Assembly (NCBI GenBank): GCA_023630585.1
Contig: CM042545.1
Coordinates: forward strand, 558,894 to 622,893
Source of the DNA: Cranoglanis bouderius
Lineage: Eukaryota > Chordata > Actinopteri > Siluriformes > Cranoglanididae
Reading direction: 5' to 3'
DNA: 64,000 nucleotides
Shown here one piece after another: positions 33,001 to 45,090 of this stretch. The number at the start of each line of letters is the position of its first letter. Within the stretch, counting starts at the first letter, position 1. The position numbers and the translations under genes are program-made. The notes below the pieces were generated by a model. That model did no database searches, had not been told where the DNA came from, and worked only from the letters and a program-made list of their open reading frames with translations.

Positions 33001-33619
33001 TTTTTTAGTTCAGTAGCGTTCCTACTGCCGCAGAGGCTGTAATGTAATGCTTTGCTATTCAAAAACACACAGCCCATTAAAAAGTTTTCTATACCACCTG
33101 CTGGGCGAATCCCGAAGCTGAAAACCCATACTTCAGCCGCAACCAGGGTACTACTTTCATAGGATCGACTTAACACCATTCAACAGAGAACTGAACTGGC
33201 TCATACCTTTCTACTTAAATGACCAGAGAAGGTAAACGCTCGCCTCAGGAGTTTTCCTTGACCAGTTGGCACAAAGCCTCCCAGTCCACCACTCCTAATT
33301 CCAAAAAAGGGGGTGGGAAGCCCACTGCTCAGTGTGTCACCAGGCAGAATCCACAAGGCCTACGTGGAAGCAGAGGACTGCTGCCGGAAAGGTGTGGAAG
33401 AAACCACCCACTTACCCCTGTCTCTGAATGGTCCCTAGAGGGTGCACACAAACACACATCGAGATGGACCTCAGCCTGAGGAAGCAAAGGCTGGAGGACA
33501 TTTAGGGAGCCACCCGCTGATCGATCAGTTTGATCCACTTGTCATCCGGATCACCATGACGCACTGTCGTCGTGCTCTAACGATGTCCACACCTGGACAT
33601 CCTTGTCGGAAAGGGGGAC
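33001..33619 (+). mobile_element. ERV-X gag end scrap and 3' non-coding, left copy
   Basis: Contains CCCTAGAGGGTGCACA (about 33432), matching the inner element's gag near 17600, then TTTGATCCACTTGTCATCC-ATCACCATGACG and TGTCCACACCTGGACATCC next to the purine tract AAAGGGGGAC before the 3' LTR at 33620. All of pol is absent between these blocks. Confidence 0.65.
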
Positions 33620-34859
33620 TGTAACGTGGTGAACATACCAAACTGATTTCTGAATCAGCCTGGATCTAGCAAAGAAGTTTCTCTGTGTCTTTGAGCTCAT
33701 GAATCCTTTCCTGTAACCTACCTCTGGTCTTAGCCAGATACATCGGAATGTGACACAAACGCTACATTGAAATGTGACACACATGCTACATTGAAAAGAG
33801 ATCTCCCATTGTGTGTGTGTGTGCTTTGTTTGTGTGTGTTTGTGTGTGTGTGTCTGAAGGGGGCCACGGAAAGAGGAAGCTTTCAGGATTCTCTCCCGGA
33901 CAAAAGATGTCCGCCTCACGGTTCAAACCTTTTCGAATCTTGACGACGAACTAGCGAACTCTACACTATTCGTAACTTTCAAACTAAGCCATGAAAGTAT
34001 AGTTTTAGAAAGTATAGATAATGGATCTAATGGATTGTACTCCTATTTACAGGATATTTAAGTTCGTTGCTGGTTTTGAAAAAGGCTAATTAGTTGTGTT
34101 ATTGTCTGCCATTCCTTTTTATTTCATTACTTTCTCTCTATACTCTTTTCTTTCCTTTGTATATCGATGTACGTATGTATGTTTTGCTTAGAGTTAGTCG
34201 TATGTATCCATAGTTTACATCTAGTTATTAAAATCTATTATCCTACTTTTTGATTGTCTCTGTTTTGGTCTCGTGATGAGTCCCTTTAAATGTTGCGAGT
34301 CTCACTACGTGTTTCTGGAAAATTAATTTTTCCTCTTTCTGGCCAGAAGGATAAACTCCTCTTCATAGTTCATAATTCCAAACTAGACTACAGCTAATCC
34401 TGTAAAGCTGATCTAGACCACATACATAGTCATAACTAATTATAATCCGTAGTAGTTAATTATCTATAGGTATATGTGTACATACATGAATTCTCTTTCA
34501 TGGGTTGATGTATATTTATAACTCATCACAACACACGCTGATTAGATATATTTCACGCTATCTCGAGCTTAATTCCTGATATAAATTGGAGAATACATTT
34601 AAACGCAGCAAAAACATCTTTTAATTCGCTACATGAATTGTAACTGGTGGAGAATATTTTTAAATGTTGCAGATTCATCCGATTTACTACACATTCTGGC
34701 AGATAAGGTGGCACGCTTTAAAACTAGTCTACTTCAAAAACAAAAGAACTCAAGCGTGCACTTCTGCTCGCTTTTTCATGTTTGAAGTTGATCCATTAAG
34801 ACAATCAAAAGAAAAAGAATGAAGTTGCTAGGTAAATTGATTTAGATTCAAAGTTAGTC
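33620..34859 (+). mobile_element. ERV-X 3' LTR, left copy (noisy)
   Basis: Starts TGTAACGTGGTGAACATACC and corresponds to 53307-54525, including the inverted GT tract (33810-33862). The last 150 bp are heavily altered (for example AAAAACAAAAGAACTC where the other copy has AAAATGGTGCGTTGAATC), so the end is approximate. 34860-34921 is the start of satellite DNA, TTATAAAGAAGTGAAATTTG. Confidence 0.75.
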
Positions 34860-34921
34860 AAAAGCATTATAATTCTATGTTATAAAGAAGTGAAATTTGT
34901 TATATTAGAATGCATCACTGA

Positions 34922-35021
34922 NNNNNNNNNNNNNNNNNNNNNNNNNNNNNNNNNNNNNNNNNNNNNNNNNNNNNNNNNNNNNNNNNNNNNNNNNNNNNNN
35001 NNNNNNNNNNNNNNNNNNNNN
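34922..35021. other. Assembly gap of 100 N
   Basis: Exactly 100 Ns, the conventional placeholder for a gap of unknown size. The left edge is in satellite just after an ERV-X 3' LTR; the right edge is inside a different ERV-X LTR fragment at the position equivalent to 2097. The missing DNA may include a long satellite array. Confidence 0.98.
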
Positions 35022-36385
35022 GTGTGTTGGTGTTGTCTTTAAAACAACACCACGCTTTGAAATCCTCTCTCTCTCTTCAGTCTCCACTTCTACTCTCTTC
35101 TTCAACTCTTCACTTCAAACTTGACACTCTTTTTCTCCGGCTTCTTCCCCAGGGCCACGCGTATGTCGTCTGGAAGAGGAGACCAGGGTCTCTGCTCTCT
35201 CTCAGACAAAAGATGCGTGAACCGCCTCTCAACGGGACCACGCCTTTTCAAACATTGCACTGACGAACCAGCCGAACTCTCTACACGATTCAAGCCGAAC
35301 TTTCATACCAGTCATGTAAGTATAGTTAATGGATCTATATATCTATGGCAAGTTAAAGATTGTACCCTGTTTACAGGAGATTTAAGTTCATTGCTGATTT
35401 TTGAAAGAAGTTGTGTTTCTGCTTGCCATTCCCTTTTATTTCATTACTTTCTCTCTATACCTTTTCTTTTCCTTGTATATAGATCGTACATATGTATGTT
35501 TTGCTTAGAGTTGATAGTCGTGATGTATCCATAGTTAAGCATAACCCTTGTTATTAATATCTATTATCCCACGCTTGATTGTCCTCTCTTGTTTTGGGTC
35601 ACGTGATGCAGGTCCCTTTAAACGCTATGCAGTCTCAAGCTACGCTGCTCTGGAAACGGAGTTTTCCCTTCCTGGCCAGAAGGATAAACTCCTCTTTAGA
35701 GTTCATAATCTCCAAACTAGACTACAGCTAATCCTAAAAGCTGATCTAGACCACATACATAGTCATAATTTATTATAAATCCGTTGTAGTTAATATATCT
35801 ATAGGTATATGTGCACATACATGAATTCCCTTTCATGGCTGATGTATATTTATAACTTGTCACAACACGCATGCTGATTAGATTATATATAGATATATTT
35901 CATGCCATTTGAAGCTAATTCTCTTATATAAATTGGATAATATATTATTTAAATGTGTTAAACATCTTTAATTTAATTTGATACATAGAATTGTATCTGG
36001 TGGGAAGAATATACTTTAAACGTTGCAGATTCATCCGATTTACTATCACATTCTGGTAGATATATGGGCACACTTTACAAAACTTGTCTCCTTTAAAATG
36101 GTGCGTTGAATCCAAGCGTGTGCTTCTGTTTAAGACGGCTTTTTCATGTTTAAAGTTGACAGTCACATTACATTATTCTGGTGGAAAAGAATAATGCTAG
36201 TAATGATTGATTCTTTACATATTTTGGTGAGAGATGCGGGCAAGCTTTTAAAACTCATCTCCTTTTAAATAGATACTTGAATCCAAGTGTGCGCCTTTCT
36301 GTTTCGCTTTTCAAGCTTAAAGTTGATCCATTACATTATTCTGGTGGAAAAGAATAATGCTAGTAATGTTTGGATTCAAGTTACA
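35022..36385 (+). mobile_element. ERV-X LTR fragment, plus orientation, right copy (noisy)
   Basis: Equivalent of 2097-3369, cut by the gap at its left. It includes the tandem duplication near its end and is followed by ATAG at 36386. It contains dozens of 1-4 base insertions relative to 2097-3369, which makes its apparent open frames meaningless. Confidence 0.85.
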
Positions 36386-36736
36386 ATAGTAACATATGTT
36401 ATAAATAAGTGAAATTTGTTATATTTATATTTGCATCACTGAAGCGAAAAACATACATTTTGTTAAGAAAAACTCGCTTTCCTTTGCTGCGCAGGTGTGC
36501 TTGAAATTAAGCTGTATAGCGCTTTAGGGTGCCTAGAAAGCGCACACATGAGTATGCACATAGAGGACTGATGAGAAAACATAATGACATCGCACACTTT
36601 ATGACAGATGACTTTCCTTCCACGTTAAATTTGACTTTTTTCACTGTTTCACACTTTATTATGACATGATGTATGTTATTGTGAACAATCATATTTCATG
36701 TTATTTTAGGTCAGAGACATGTCTAATATATCATAG
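36386..36736 (+). repeat. Single satellite monomer, right copy
   Basis: Counterpart of 3370-3715: ATAG at both ends, GACTGATGAGAAAACATAATG inside, flanked by the same two ERV-X LTRs. Confidence 0.9.
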
Positions 36737-38514
36737 TGTAACGTCTGAACGATATCAAAACTAATTTCTGAATCAGCAGCCTGGATCTAGCAAAGAAGTT
36801 TCTCTGTGTCTTTGAGCCATGAAACCTTTCCTGTAACCCCCTCCGGCTCTTCCCCAGATGCACAAGTCGGAATGCGACATCGACCCCCTTCAGACACACA
36901 CACACACACACTCACACACACACACACACACACAAAGCATACACACACATTAACACACACACAAAGCATACACAAACACAATGGGGAGATTCTCTTTTCA
37001 ATGTAACATCAAATTATATGTAATTATTCGAATGTCCCGAATAGTGTGATGTTTTCGTGTTTGCATATATTGTGTGTTTATGTAACATAACTATAATGAT
37101 TTTACTTAGTTTTTAACTGGAGGATATTATTTCTAAATATCTGTAACCATAGTTTCACTCTGTAATTCTCTCTTTACAAGTCCATCGAATTTGGTATGAG
37201 GTTAATTGTGTCCTAGAGATGCCCTGGATTGATTATGCCGATCATATTTGCAATGGGATACATTATTTCATGCTTTTTCTTAATTTCACACATAATACGA
37301 AAAAGTTTAAAGCGGCTCCTCCCTGGACATGCAGAATCCAGGAGTCTGAGACCAGACAAAGAGAGTTCATCCCGCCAACAAATCCAACTTCCTGATTGGC
37401 CCATAGCCCAAAGAGGTGGGTGTGTTGGTGTTGTCTTTAAAACAACACCACGCTTTGAAACTCTCTTCAGTCTCACTTCACTCTCTTCTTCAACTCTTCA
37501 CTTCAACTTGACTTCTTTCCGGCTTCTCTCCCCAGGGCCACGTGCCTCGGGAAGAGGAAGCCAGGATCTCTCTCCTGGAAGAAAGCTGCAACCGCCTCAC
37601 GGCCCACGCCTTTTCAAACGGCACGACTAACCAGCGATCTCTGCACGACCTCGCGTGGAACTTTCAGACCGATGACATGCAAGTATAGTTAATGGATCTA
37701 TATCTGCTTTTAAGCATGTACCCCTGTTTACAGAATATTTAAGTTCGTTGCTGATTTTGGAAAGGCTAATCAGTTTTGTTTTTGTCTGCCATTCCCTTTA
37801 TTTCATTACTTTCTCTCTATACCTTTTCTTTCCTTGTATATAGATGTACATATGTATGTTTTGCTTAGAGTTAGTCGTGGTGTATCCACAGTTATTAAAA
37901 TATATTATCCCACGCTTGATTGTCTCTGTTTTGGTCAAGTGATGAGTCCCTTAAACGCTGGGAGTCTCAAGCACGCTTCTGGAAATGGGTATTTCTTCCT
38001 GGCCAGGAGGATAAACTCCTCTTTAGAGTTCATAATTCCAAACTAGACTACAGCTAATCCTAAAAGCTGATCTAGACCACATACATAGTCATAATTAATT
38101 AGAATCTGTTGTAGTTAATTATCTATAGGTATATGTGCACATACATGAATTCCCTTTCATGGCTGATGTATATTTATAACTGGTCACAACACGCTGCTGA
38201 ATAGATATATAGATATATTTCACGCCATTCGAGCTAATTCCTTATATAAATTGGAGAATACCTTTAAACGTGTTAAATATCTTTTAATTCGTTACATGAA
38301 TTGTAACTGGTGGAGAATATTTTTAAACGTTGCAGATTCATCCGATTTACTACACATTCTGGTAGATAAGGCAGGCATGCTTTAAAACTCGTCTCCTTTA
38401 AAATGGTGTGTTGAATGCAAGCGTGCGCTTCTGATTCATTTTTCATGTTTAAAGTTGATCCATTACATTATTCTGGTGGAAAAGAATAATGCTAGTAATG
38501 ATTGATTTGTTACA
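36737..38514 (+). mobile_element. ERV-X 5' LTR, right copy
   Basis: TGTAACGTCTGAAC to GATTTGTTACA, equivalent to 3716-5476. The CA tract is shorter and lacks the long C run. The leader starts with TTTTT and TGGTGGAGATTGCGGCC directly after. Confidence 0.9.
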
Positions 38515-38897
38515 TTTTTTGGTGGAGATTGCGGCCAGTGTTTTAAACTTTATTTCGTGAGCAATTCCGCTTTCAAATCTAAAGCGTGTTTTATTAGATT
38601 TTTGTCTTATTAGAATCTGCATTTTCATGCGCTACGACATGTCAAGTCGCCAGTTGAACCGAGTCACCAGTGAACCGAGTCACCGAGATGAACCAAGTCA
38701 GTGAGCCACCAAGCAACGCGACTCCTCCCCACTCCGTTGATAACTGATAAGCTTTAAGCTCATTGTTTAAGCTCAAGCATGCTGCAGCGCCATTTTTGTT
38801 TGACAAATTTAGCTGTGGTTAAGTGCTTAACGTTAAAACTGCGGTTCTTAACATTAAATTTGTGTCTGAAGACGATGAAATCGCATTACAGCACATC
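38515..38897 (+). mobile_element. ERV-X leader, part 1, right copy
   Basis: Equivalent of 5477-5859, ending at GCACATC where ERV-Y begins. A cluster CCACCAAGCAACG replaces CCAATTCGCAACG of the left copy, one of several CG-linked differences. Confidence 0.85.
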
Positions 38898-40232
38898 TGT
38901 TGGCAAAGTTTATGCCTCAGAGAGACCGCAGAGCCTCCCTCCGAGCTCCGACATCCAGGGTGGAGTTAAAGTTCTTCACGGCTGTTTTAGGCTTTTCCAG
39001 CTCTTGTTTCACTCAAACTACTGCCAATAAATCGAGACTCTTTAAACTTGGATGAGAAAGAGCAAACGTTGTTTTTAATGCAATCCAAAACATAAAAACC
39101 CATTGAGCTCAAGGAGAACAACACTCACAATACAAAACACATTTCTATGTCATTGTAAGCAAGTGCATATCAGCATCCACTGCATCCTCAGTGTCCTCTG
39201 TGTTCTCAAAAACTCCCCAGAAAGTCCCCACTATTTATCCTCGGTTGCTGTGAAGCGCCTCCTTTCTTAATTTGCATATGCCCTGGCAGATTCCCCTTAT
39301 TTTCTAGTATGGCCCTTCTGGCCCCTCCTATTCTAATTTACATCCTTCGCCAAATTCCCCTTATTTTCCACTTTTCTGGGAACCTCCTCTTTATGCGTCA
39401 TTTTTTGACTCATAGCCCGCTCTCTGGATTTCCCCTTATTTCCCGGTTTTATTCATTTCCTTATGCCCTTTTTGGATGTTCCTGTCTTCTAGATTTCCCT
39501 TATTTTTGGCTTTTGGCGTCATTCGTTAAAAAAACTGTCTGTATTTAAACTAAACTTCCTAGTTTTTTGGCACATTCCGCAGTGCCACCAGATGCCTCAC
39601 CGTTATTTCAAGATGCCTAAAATGTGTGAGTTTCATTTTACTCTTCTCATTTTATTATTTTTTACTCTAAGCAATTACTCTTATTATGCTTTGTACTCCT
39701 ATATTGTATGTAATGCTGTTTTTGTATAGTTTAAGTAATGCCTTGGATATATTCTTATAAGCTGTGTCTCTAGATTTTTAGCAAGCCTTGTTTATGCAAT
39801 ACACTCCTTAAGCATGACTATTACTATTATTATTATTGTAATAATATAATATATTATTATGTATTAGTGTTATTGTCCGGCTACTTGTTTAATTTCTGGC
39901 AAGCGTGGGTGTTCCTATTTCTTAGAACTCCCCTGACTCATGTCCATCATCTGTGCCCGCCCACGTGGTCCTTTCCCACCTGCCTCTGGGACATCTGAAC
40001 TCGCCCTCTATCATCGCTATCAGCTGACACACTTGGCCACCGGTATTTCTAATTACCTGGAGCAGCTCTACAGCACACGTTTACCTAATGATCCTCTGTT
40101 TCCCATCCAAATTTCTCAAAGGGTTAGAATGGAGTCCATATCTACGCAGACACCCATGTCATTTATCAATTCTCGTTCTACTCAAACCCCAATGTTTCTG
40201 GTGATGACCACATCTCAGTCCACCCAGACTGA
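38898..40232 (-). mobile_element. ERV-Y 3' LTR, lacking the start of U3, right copy
   Basis: Begins TGTTGGCAAAG and joins integrase at the same base as the left copy (CACCCAGACTGA then ATGCCATTGGC). Ten bases before CCCGCCCACG, present in the left copy (TTTTCTTCTA), are missing here, which removes the acceptor-like site of the antisense frame. Confidence 0.85.
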
Positions 40233-40611
40233 ATGCCATTGGCATGGGACGCCCTGTGACCATTTCGTGTGGCGTCAAATGTCATGCGGTTTGTCTGCAT
40301 ATGCATTTTCATCAGTGCTAGGGGTAGCACCTGAACCCATGTCAAATCTGTGCTTGCGCAAATTTTCCCAGTTTTTGCCTTCAATATCCCATTCGCCCTT
40401 TCTACCTTTCCTGTGACTGGGGATGATTCATGCATCCCATCCACTGTTTTATGTGAAGCACCTCTGTAATTGCTTTGATAACGCTATTCGCAAAGTGCGG
40501 ACCATTATCCGAACTCAGTTTGTCTGGTACGCCAAAACGCGGGATCACTTCCCTACACAAGAACTTTCCCACTGCCTTAGCATCAATGTTTCTTGTAGCC
40601 GTAGCCTCCAC
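40233..40611 (-). pseudogene. pol: ERV-Y integrase core, right copy
   Basis: Same content as 7210-7591: WVEAT, SDNGPHF and MVTGRPM regions. A one-base loss in CCTTTCCTGTGACTGG (left copy CCTTTCCCTGTGACTGG) and a second small change split it into two frames (40402-40611 and 40178-40444). Confidence 0.8.
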
Positions 40612-40618
40612 CCACCAG

Positions 40619-41460
40619 CTAAAGAGATCTTATGTAGCGGCCTCCCTCTTTCCTGTCTACCATATCAACGAAATCCATCATTAGATGTTGAAATGGGCCT
40701 TGAGGCTCAGGAATGTGACCTATTGGGGCTGTGAAATGCTTTCTCACGTTTCGTTCTGCACACACGGCGCACACTCTCAGTGCCTTATCTACCATGTTGG
40801 ACAGATATGGTGACCACCATTCCCACATATGGTATGAATGACCACCCGCCTGTTACAGTGATCCACCCCATGTGCTTCCTTGATCAGCATTGGCAACAAT
40901 GCCAATGGGGCCACCCACACTCCATCTACACTTCTCCAAATCCTAGTGTTTGGCTCCCTAACAGCTCCGCTGCTTCTTCCATAGCTCTATTTCCTCTGGG
41001 CTTGCTGCCTCTTGGCAATCTCTAAGACTGTCCTCTCTGACATTCCTTCTGCCTCTCTCATCTCTGTCTCCTCTTCCTCCGATTCTCCTGCCTGCATCAT
41101 GCGACTTTTATGGAATCATCTCCTACTGCTGCTCTTTGGCTGCTTCATCAGCCGCTGTGTTACCATTAGTCACCATCGTACCATCAGTTTTGTGAGCTTT
41201 GCACTTTACTAGAGCCAGCTTTTCTGGCAGCTGTATTGCAGCAAGCAATTCCGATATTGCTGGACCATGCAGTAGCGTTGAGCCATCTGCTCTTTGGAAC
41301 CCTCTCTGGGCCCATATTGGACCAAACACGTGGCATACCCATATGCGTGATGCCGAATCAGTGTAGATTGTGCATGGCTTCCCTGCCCCTAGTTTGCACG
41401 CAGCTGTGAGTGCCTTGATTTCTGCTAACTGGGCTGAGCATGGTTGGGGAACTGTTGTTT
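40619..41460 (-). pseudogene. pol: ERV-Y RNase H C-terminal part and integrase zinc domain, right copy
   Basis: Equivalent of 7599-8430. Frames 41123-41329 (FGPIWAQRGFQ to NTAADEAAK) and 40619-40828 (CAVCAERN, MMDFVDM, RYIRSL and stop). Small indels near 40820, 40970, 41030 and 41100-41140 interrupt what is a single frame in the left copy, so here the left copy is the better one. Confidence 0.8.
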
Positions 41461-41469
41461 CTATGACTG

Positions 41470-42200
41470 ACTCCTATTTTCCTGTGTCCCCGTTGTACTG
41501 TACCACGGCATAGGCAGCCTTGCACCCTTCCATGGTGCGATAGCAGGAACCGCTCTACAAAGAACCCATGTTGTGCTTCTGGTAAAGGATTTGCCATTAA
41601 ATCTGAACGTGCTTTTAGGAATTTCTCAGATTCTTCTGTCCAGCAGTGTGGAGGTCCATCAATTGGGAGAACCAATCTCTCGGCTGGGTTAACTGTGCTA
41701 CATCGCTCGATTGTCAATTCTGGAGCTGAGAGAATGAAATCATAGCCTGTGCGCCGTGCATTGGTTATTACAAACGCCTGACTAGTTAGTAGAGCGTGTA
41801 ACGCATGTGACTACAAGGTTACTGGGTGCCCCATTGTGATTGAGGATGCCTTTTGGTATGCAAATACTGCGGCTGAAATCACTGCAACATGGGGGCATAC
41901 CTTTCTCAACGTTATCGAGTGTGGTACTAAAGTATGCAATCGGCTGCTTTCCCACCCCTTGTTGTTCTTGCATTAGTATGGCTGATGCGAACCCTTTCTT
42001 TCGGACACATACAGATGAAAGGGCTTACTGTAATCTGGGCTTGCTAGCACCGGGCTGATGCAAGTGCACTCTTCAGTAGTTCAAATGCTGCCTGCCCATC
42101 AGGGGTCCAGGTCAGCGGGCACTTGGCTTTGTTTGATCTGGCGGCTTTTATCATGTCTCTGAGCGGTTGTGCCTTGAGCACCTAAGTCGCATAATCCATG
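41470..42200 (-). pseudogene. pol: ERV-Y RT connection and RNase H N-terminal part, right copy
   Basis: Equivalent of 8445-9164 with the shared in-frame TAG near 41475. Fragments at 41358-41717 and 41782-41973. The RNase H DGS motif is disturbed by a base insertion (CCGCTCTAC against CCGTCTAC). Confidence 0.75.
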
Positions 42201-42309
42201 GTCTGCTAAACCCTGCCATGCCCAGGAATGACAGCATCTGTCTGACAGTTTGAGGCTGAGGTGCTTTTGTGATAGCTTCCACGCACGGGTGATATTGCTC
42301 AGGTTGTCC

Positions 42310-42818
42310 CTTCTAGTACCCTTCCCAAATATTCTACCTTCTGCTGGCAGAATTGCAATTTTTCCTTGCTTACTTTGTGCCCATTGTTTGCCAATGTTCT
42401 TAGCACCGCCAACGAGTCAGAGAGGCATTGCTCTTTTGTTTGGCTGCAAATCAATAGGTCATTGACATACTGCAGCAACCGGCTTTGATTTGGAGACTGC
42501 CCAAGTCTCGAGCTAATACCTGGTTAAATATTGACAGACTTTCACAGTATCCTTGAGGCAACCTCGTGTAGGTATACTGTTTGCCTCTGTAAGTAAATGC
42601 AAACCAAGGCCACGAGTCAGGGTGCAATGGAACACTAAAAACGCTGAACATAAGTCAATCACTGTGTACCATTTCGTACCTTCAGGAATGTTAGACAGTA
42701 ATGTGTGTGGGTCCGGGACCACTGGGGTCTCGGCTATCACCACCTGATTCACTGGTCTTAAATCAATCTCCACTTGTCTGAGTTGGGCTTCCTGACCGAA
42801 AAAATCGGAGTATTGCAC
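42310..42818 (-). pseudogene. pol: ERV-Y reverse transcriptase, right copy
   Basis: Same blocks as 9283-9804. Two one-base losses split it (42513-42818 and 42451-42651 are overlapping frames). The active-site box at 42458-42469 again encodes YVND, so this change predates the duplication. Confidence 0.85.
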
Positions 42819-42932
42819 TGGCTTTTTGTTGGGATTAGGACTCCTGCTTTCACCAACCCTTCAATTGTTGGCCCTATCCCTTCTTCTGCTTGTGGCGACA
42901 GCGGTATTGCCGTTGGTATGGTAATTGAATGC

Positions 42933-42936
42933 TTGG
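42933..42936. other. Empty target site (TTGG) of the inner ERV-X
   Basis: GAATGCTTGGTTTCATTTG is continuous here; at the left locus it is split by 12.7 kb with TTGG repeated on both sides. Direct evidence of the ancestral state. Confidence 0.95.
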
Positions 42937-43680
42937 TTTCATTTGAATTTTCACCAAACCTGCTGATTTTACTAGCCCTACACCTGTTTGGTGCTTGGTC
43001 CAGAGTTGCTCCGGTATTTCCTTCAATGCCTCCCTACCTCCTGCTCTGTGAGTTCTCGTTCTTCTGTCCTTTGGGACATCTGTATCTGTGCTTCTACCCT
43101 TAGCTGCACTTTGGTCTGCTACGCACTAACATGTGTGTCGCTATCATCTGTTCTGTTGTCTCTCGTTTTACCCTAAGAAATCTCCTGTCTTTTGATGTGT
43201 ACATGTTTGGATTTCTAGTGGGTTCCCATACTTGTACCTGGTTTGCCTCCCTCATCATTGGCCCTAGCTCTTTAGATTCAAAGTCCTGCCCGACCATTAG
43301 AGAAAGATGTGGTGCAGTGTCTGGAACTTGATACCAGTTGTCTACTTTGTATGGAAGTTCCACACGGGCTGCTACTCCTTGTGGCCCTACTATTATGTCC
43401 ATCACTTTGACATTGAACTTATGTCCTTCCTGCTGCTCTTCCCACAGGGATTCATATTCTTCCACTTGTCCCCCTCATCATACTTTAGGTACAATGGCAG
43501 GGATCTCTGGTGTCCCTACAGTCTGGATGCATGTGAGATATCCAAGGTTTCCATTGTTGGAAATCTTTCCATAGTCCTGACATTTCTTTTTCCTTGACTT
43601 CTAGCCAGTATACCTTTGTCCTCTCTCCATCATCACGAATTGTCATGCTAGCAATTCTGGGAGTATTACCCATACTTCTG
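42937..43680 (-). pseudogene. pol: ERV-Y protease-RT linker, right copy
   Basis: Frame 43100-43465 (121 codons): EEYESLWEEQQEGHKFNV, GPQGVAARVELPYKV, PHLSLMVGQDFESKELGPM, then a basic stretch. It ends at a frame break near 43100. No catalytic domain recognised; it joins protease to RT. Confidence 0.65.
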
Positions 43681-43960
43681 TGGGTCCACAGGGATTTTTG
43701 CTCCTAATTTACATAGTACATCCCTTCCCAGGAGATTGGCTGGTGTGTCGGGGAGAAAAGCAATGGGGCTTTTACTGTGATTCCTTCCACAGTTATCCAT
43801 TGAGGCTCTGTAACTCGTAACACTTGTGTTTTTCCCAAGAAGCCTAAGGTTTTTATTGTCTTTCGAGTGAGGGGGAGCCCAGAGCCTGCTTTTCCAATGC
43901 TTGTGAATGTTGCTCCTGTGTCTACCAGGAAAGGTGCCTGTACTTGGTTTCCAATCACCA
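43666..43960 (-). pseudogene. pro: ERV-Y protease, right copy
   Basis: Active site DTGA at 43911-43922 in FLVDTGATFTSIG; closing motif NLLGRDVLCKLGAKI in another frame (43666-44004). Same internal frameshift as the left copy. Confidence 0.85.
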
Positions 43961-44641
43961 CCATAATCGTTGGTTCTTGTGCTGGATGCAGTGAGGTGGC
44001 ACACTGCACCATTTCCTCAGGCTTCTCTGGGCCTCTTCATTGTCCTCCTGGGGCAGACCCCATCGGGTTGCCCGCAGGAGAGATTGGAACCTGGTTTTGG
44101 TAACCCGGCCCGTCCATTGTCCTCCCCAGTTTCGTGTTCCCTGTTGATTGTTTGCAGGTTGTTGCTGCCATCCTCTTGGTCCTCCCATGCCTCCCCTTGG
44201 AGCTTCATACTGAAGTTGGGGGCATTCTCGCTTTATGTGTCCTGGGTCACCACAGTTCCAGCATCCTGGACCTTGGCCTCCTGAACCCCATGCATTCCTT
44301 TGTGTAGGTCCTCTGGAAAAATTTCCTCTTCCCCAGCTCCCTGCCTTGTCCCCACCCTCGTGTCTGTTGAGGGTATGGGGCACTCCATCTCGCACCCTCC
44401 TGCCATTGGTGGGTACTGATAGGCATTTGGGCTTTGTGGTGGATACATTGTCTGGCGGCTGGTACACAGCTCTATACATGGCTGGGGCTTGAGGCTGTAT
44501 TGTGTCTGGCATCTGGGGTCCTCCAGTTGGTGGCTGTTCTGTCCCAGGTGGGGTGGCTGCCACAATTACTGCAGCTTGCGTTGCAGTCCCCTCCTTTTTC
44601 TCCTTCTTTCTTTGGTCCTGAATTTCTTGTTTGTTCTGCAC
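43955..44641 (-). pseudogene. gag: ERV-Y gag nucleocapsid, right copy
   Basis: 228-codon frame: lysine-rich start (QRKKEKKEGT), proline-rich middle, then CWNCGDPGHIKRECP at 44222-44263, a regular C-x2-C-x4-H-x4-C zinc knuckle, then a glycine-rich GGMGGPRGWQQQ tail. A single knuckle is common in gammaretrovirus-like Gag. The 44012-43704 frame for protease overlaps in a different phase. Confidence 0.85.
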
Positions 44642-44649
44642 CAGTTCTC

Positions 44650-45090
44650 CTAGTTGGGCTTTGTGGAGTTGTGCAGTAGGTTCTCTGCAGCCTTCTGTGC
44701 TTCCCGTTCCCTTCGTCGCTGCAACTCTACGTGGTGTATGACATTGGCCTCAAAGGTTGCCCATGGCATTGTATTCAATCCTACAATAGTCTCAAGTTGT
44801 TCTTGAACCTCTTCTGGGAGGGCCCTCTTGAGCATAAGCTTGAACAGTGTCTGACTTGCCACTGTTTCATCCCAGGGTCCTCCCATTTCCCTCTCCAGCT
44901 ATTCTGTAGCTTTAGTATGAATTGGGCCACTCCTTCGTTTTCCTCTAATTTAATCTTTTCCACATTACCTGGTCAGCTTTGGTTGGGTAGTCTTTTCTCA
45001 GCCTGCCCCACAACTGGTTCCTTATGGGTCCGAACGGATGATCATCCCAGAGGGGATTATCTGTCATATTTCCGATCCTGCATCTTGTGA
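44650..45090 (-). pseudogene. gag: ERV-Y gag capsid C-terminal region, right copy
   Basis: 78-codon frame 44650-44886 reads ETVASQTLFKLMLKRALPEE and VQEQLETIVGLNTM, then a charged helix HHVELQRRREREAQKAAENL, typical of the last capsid helices before nucleocapsid. The part upstream (KLEENEGVAQFILKLQ, 44781-44963) is in another frame after a small indel. Confidence 0.7.

Larger units (their letters stand above)
3716..34859 (+). mobile_element. Outer ERV-X element, left copy (interrupted, pol-deleted)
   Basis: Plus-strand element made of 5' LTR 3716-5476, leader part 1 at 5477-5859, a foreign ERV-Y (5860 to about 30669), leader part 2 (about 30830-32585), gag scraps, a polypurine tract and a 3' LTR from 33620. 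Flanks are satellite on both sides. The element starts after ATAG; the right flank is too noisy to read here, but the duplicate copy has a clear ATAG after its 3' LTR. Protease, RT, RNase H and integrase of this family are absent, so it needed proteins from elsewhere. Boundaries right of 24 kb are affected by sequence noise. Confidence 0.8.
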
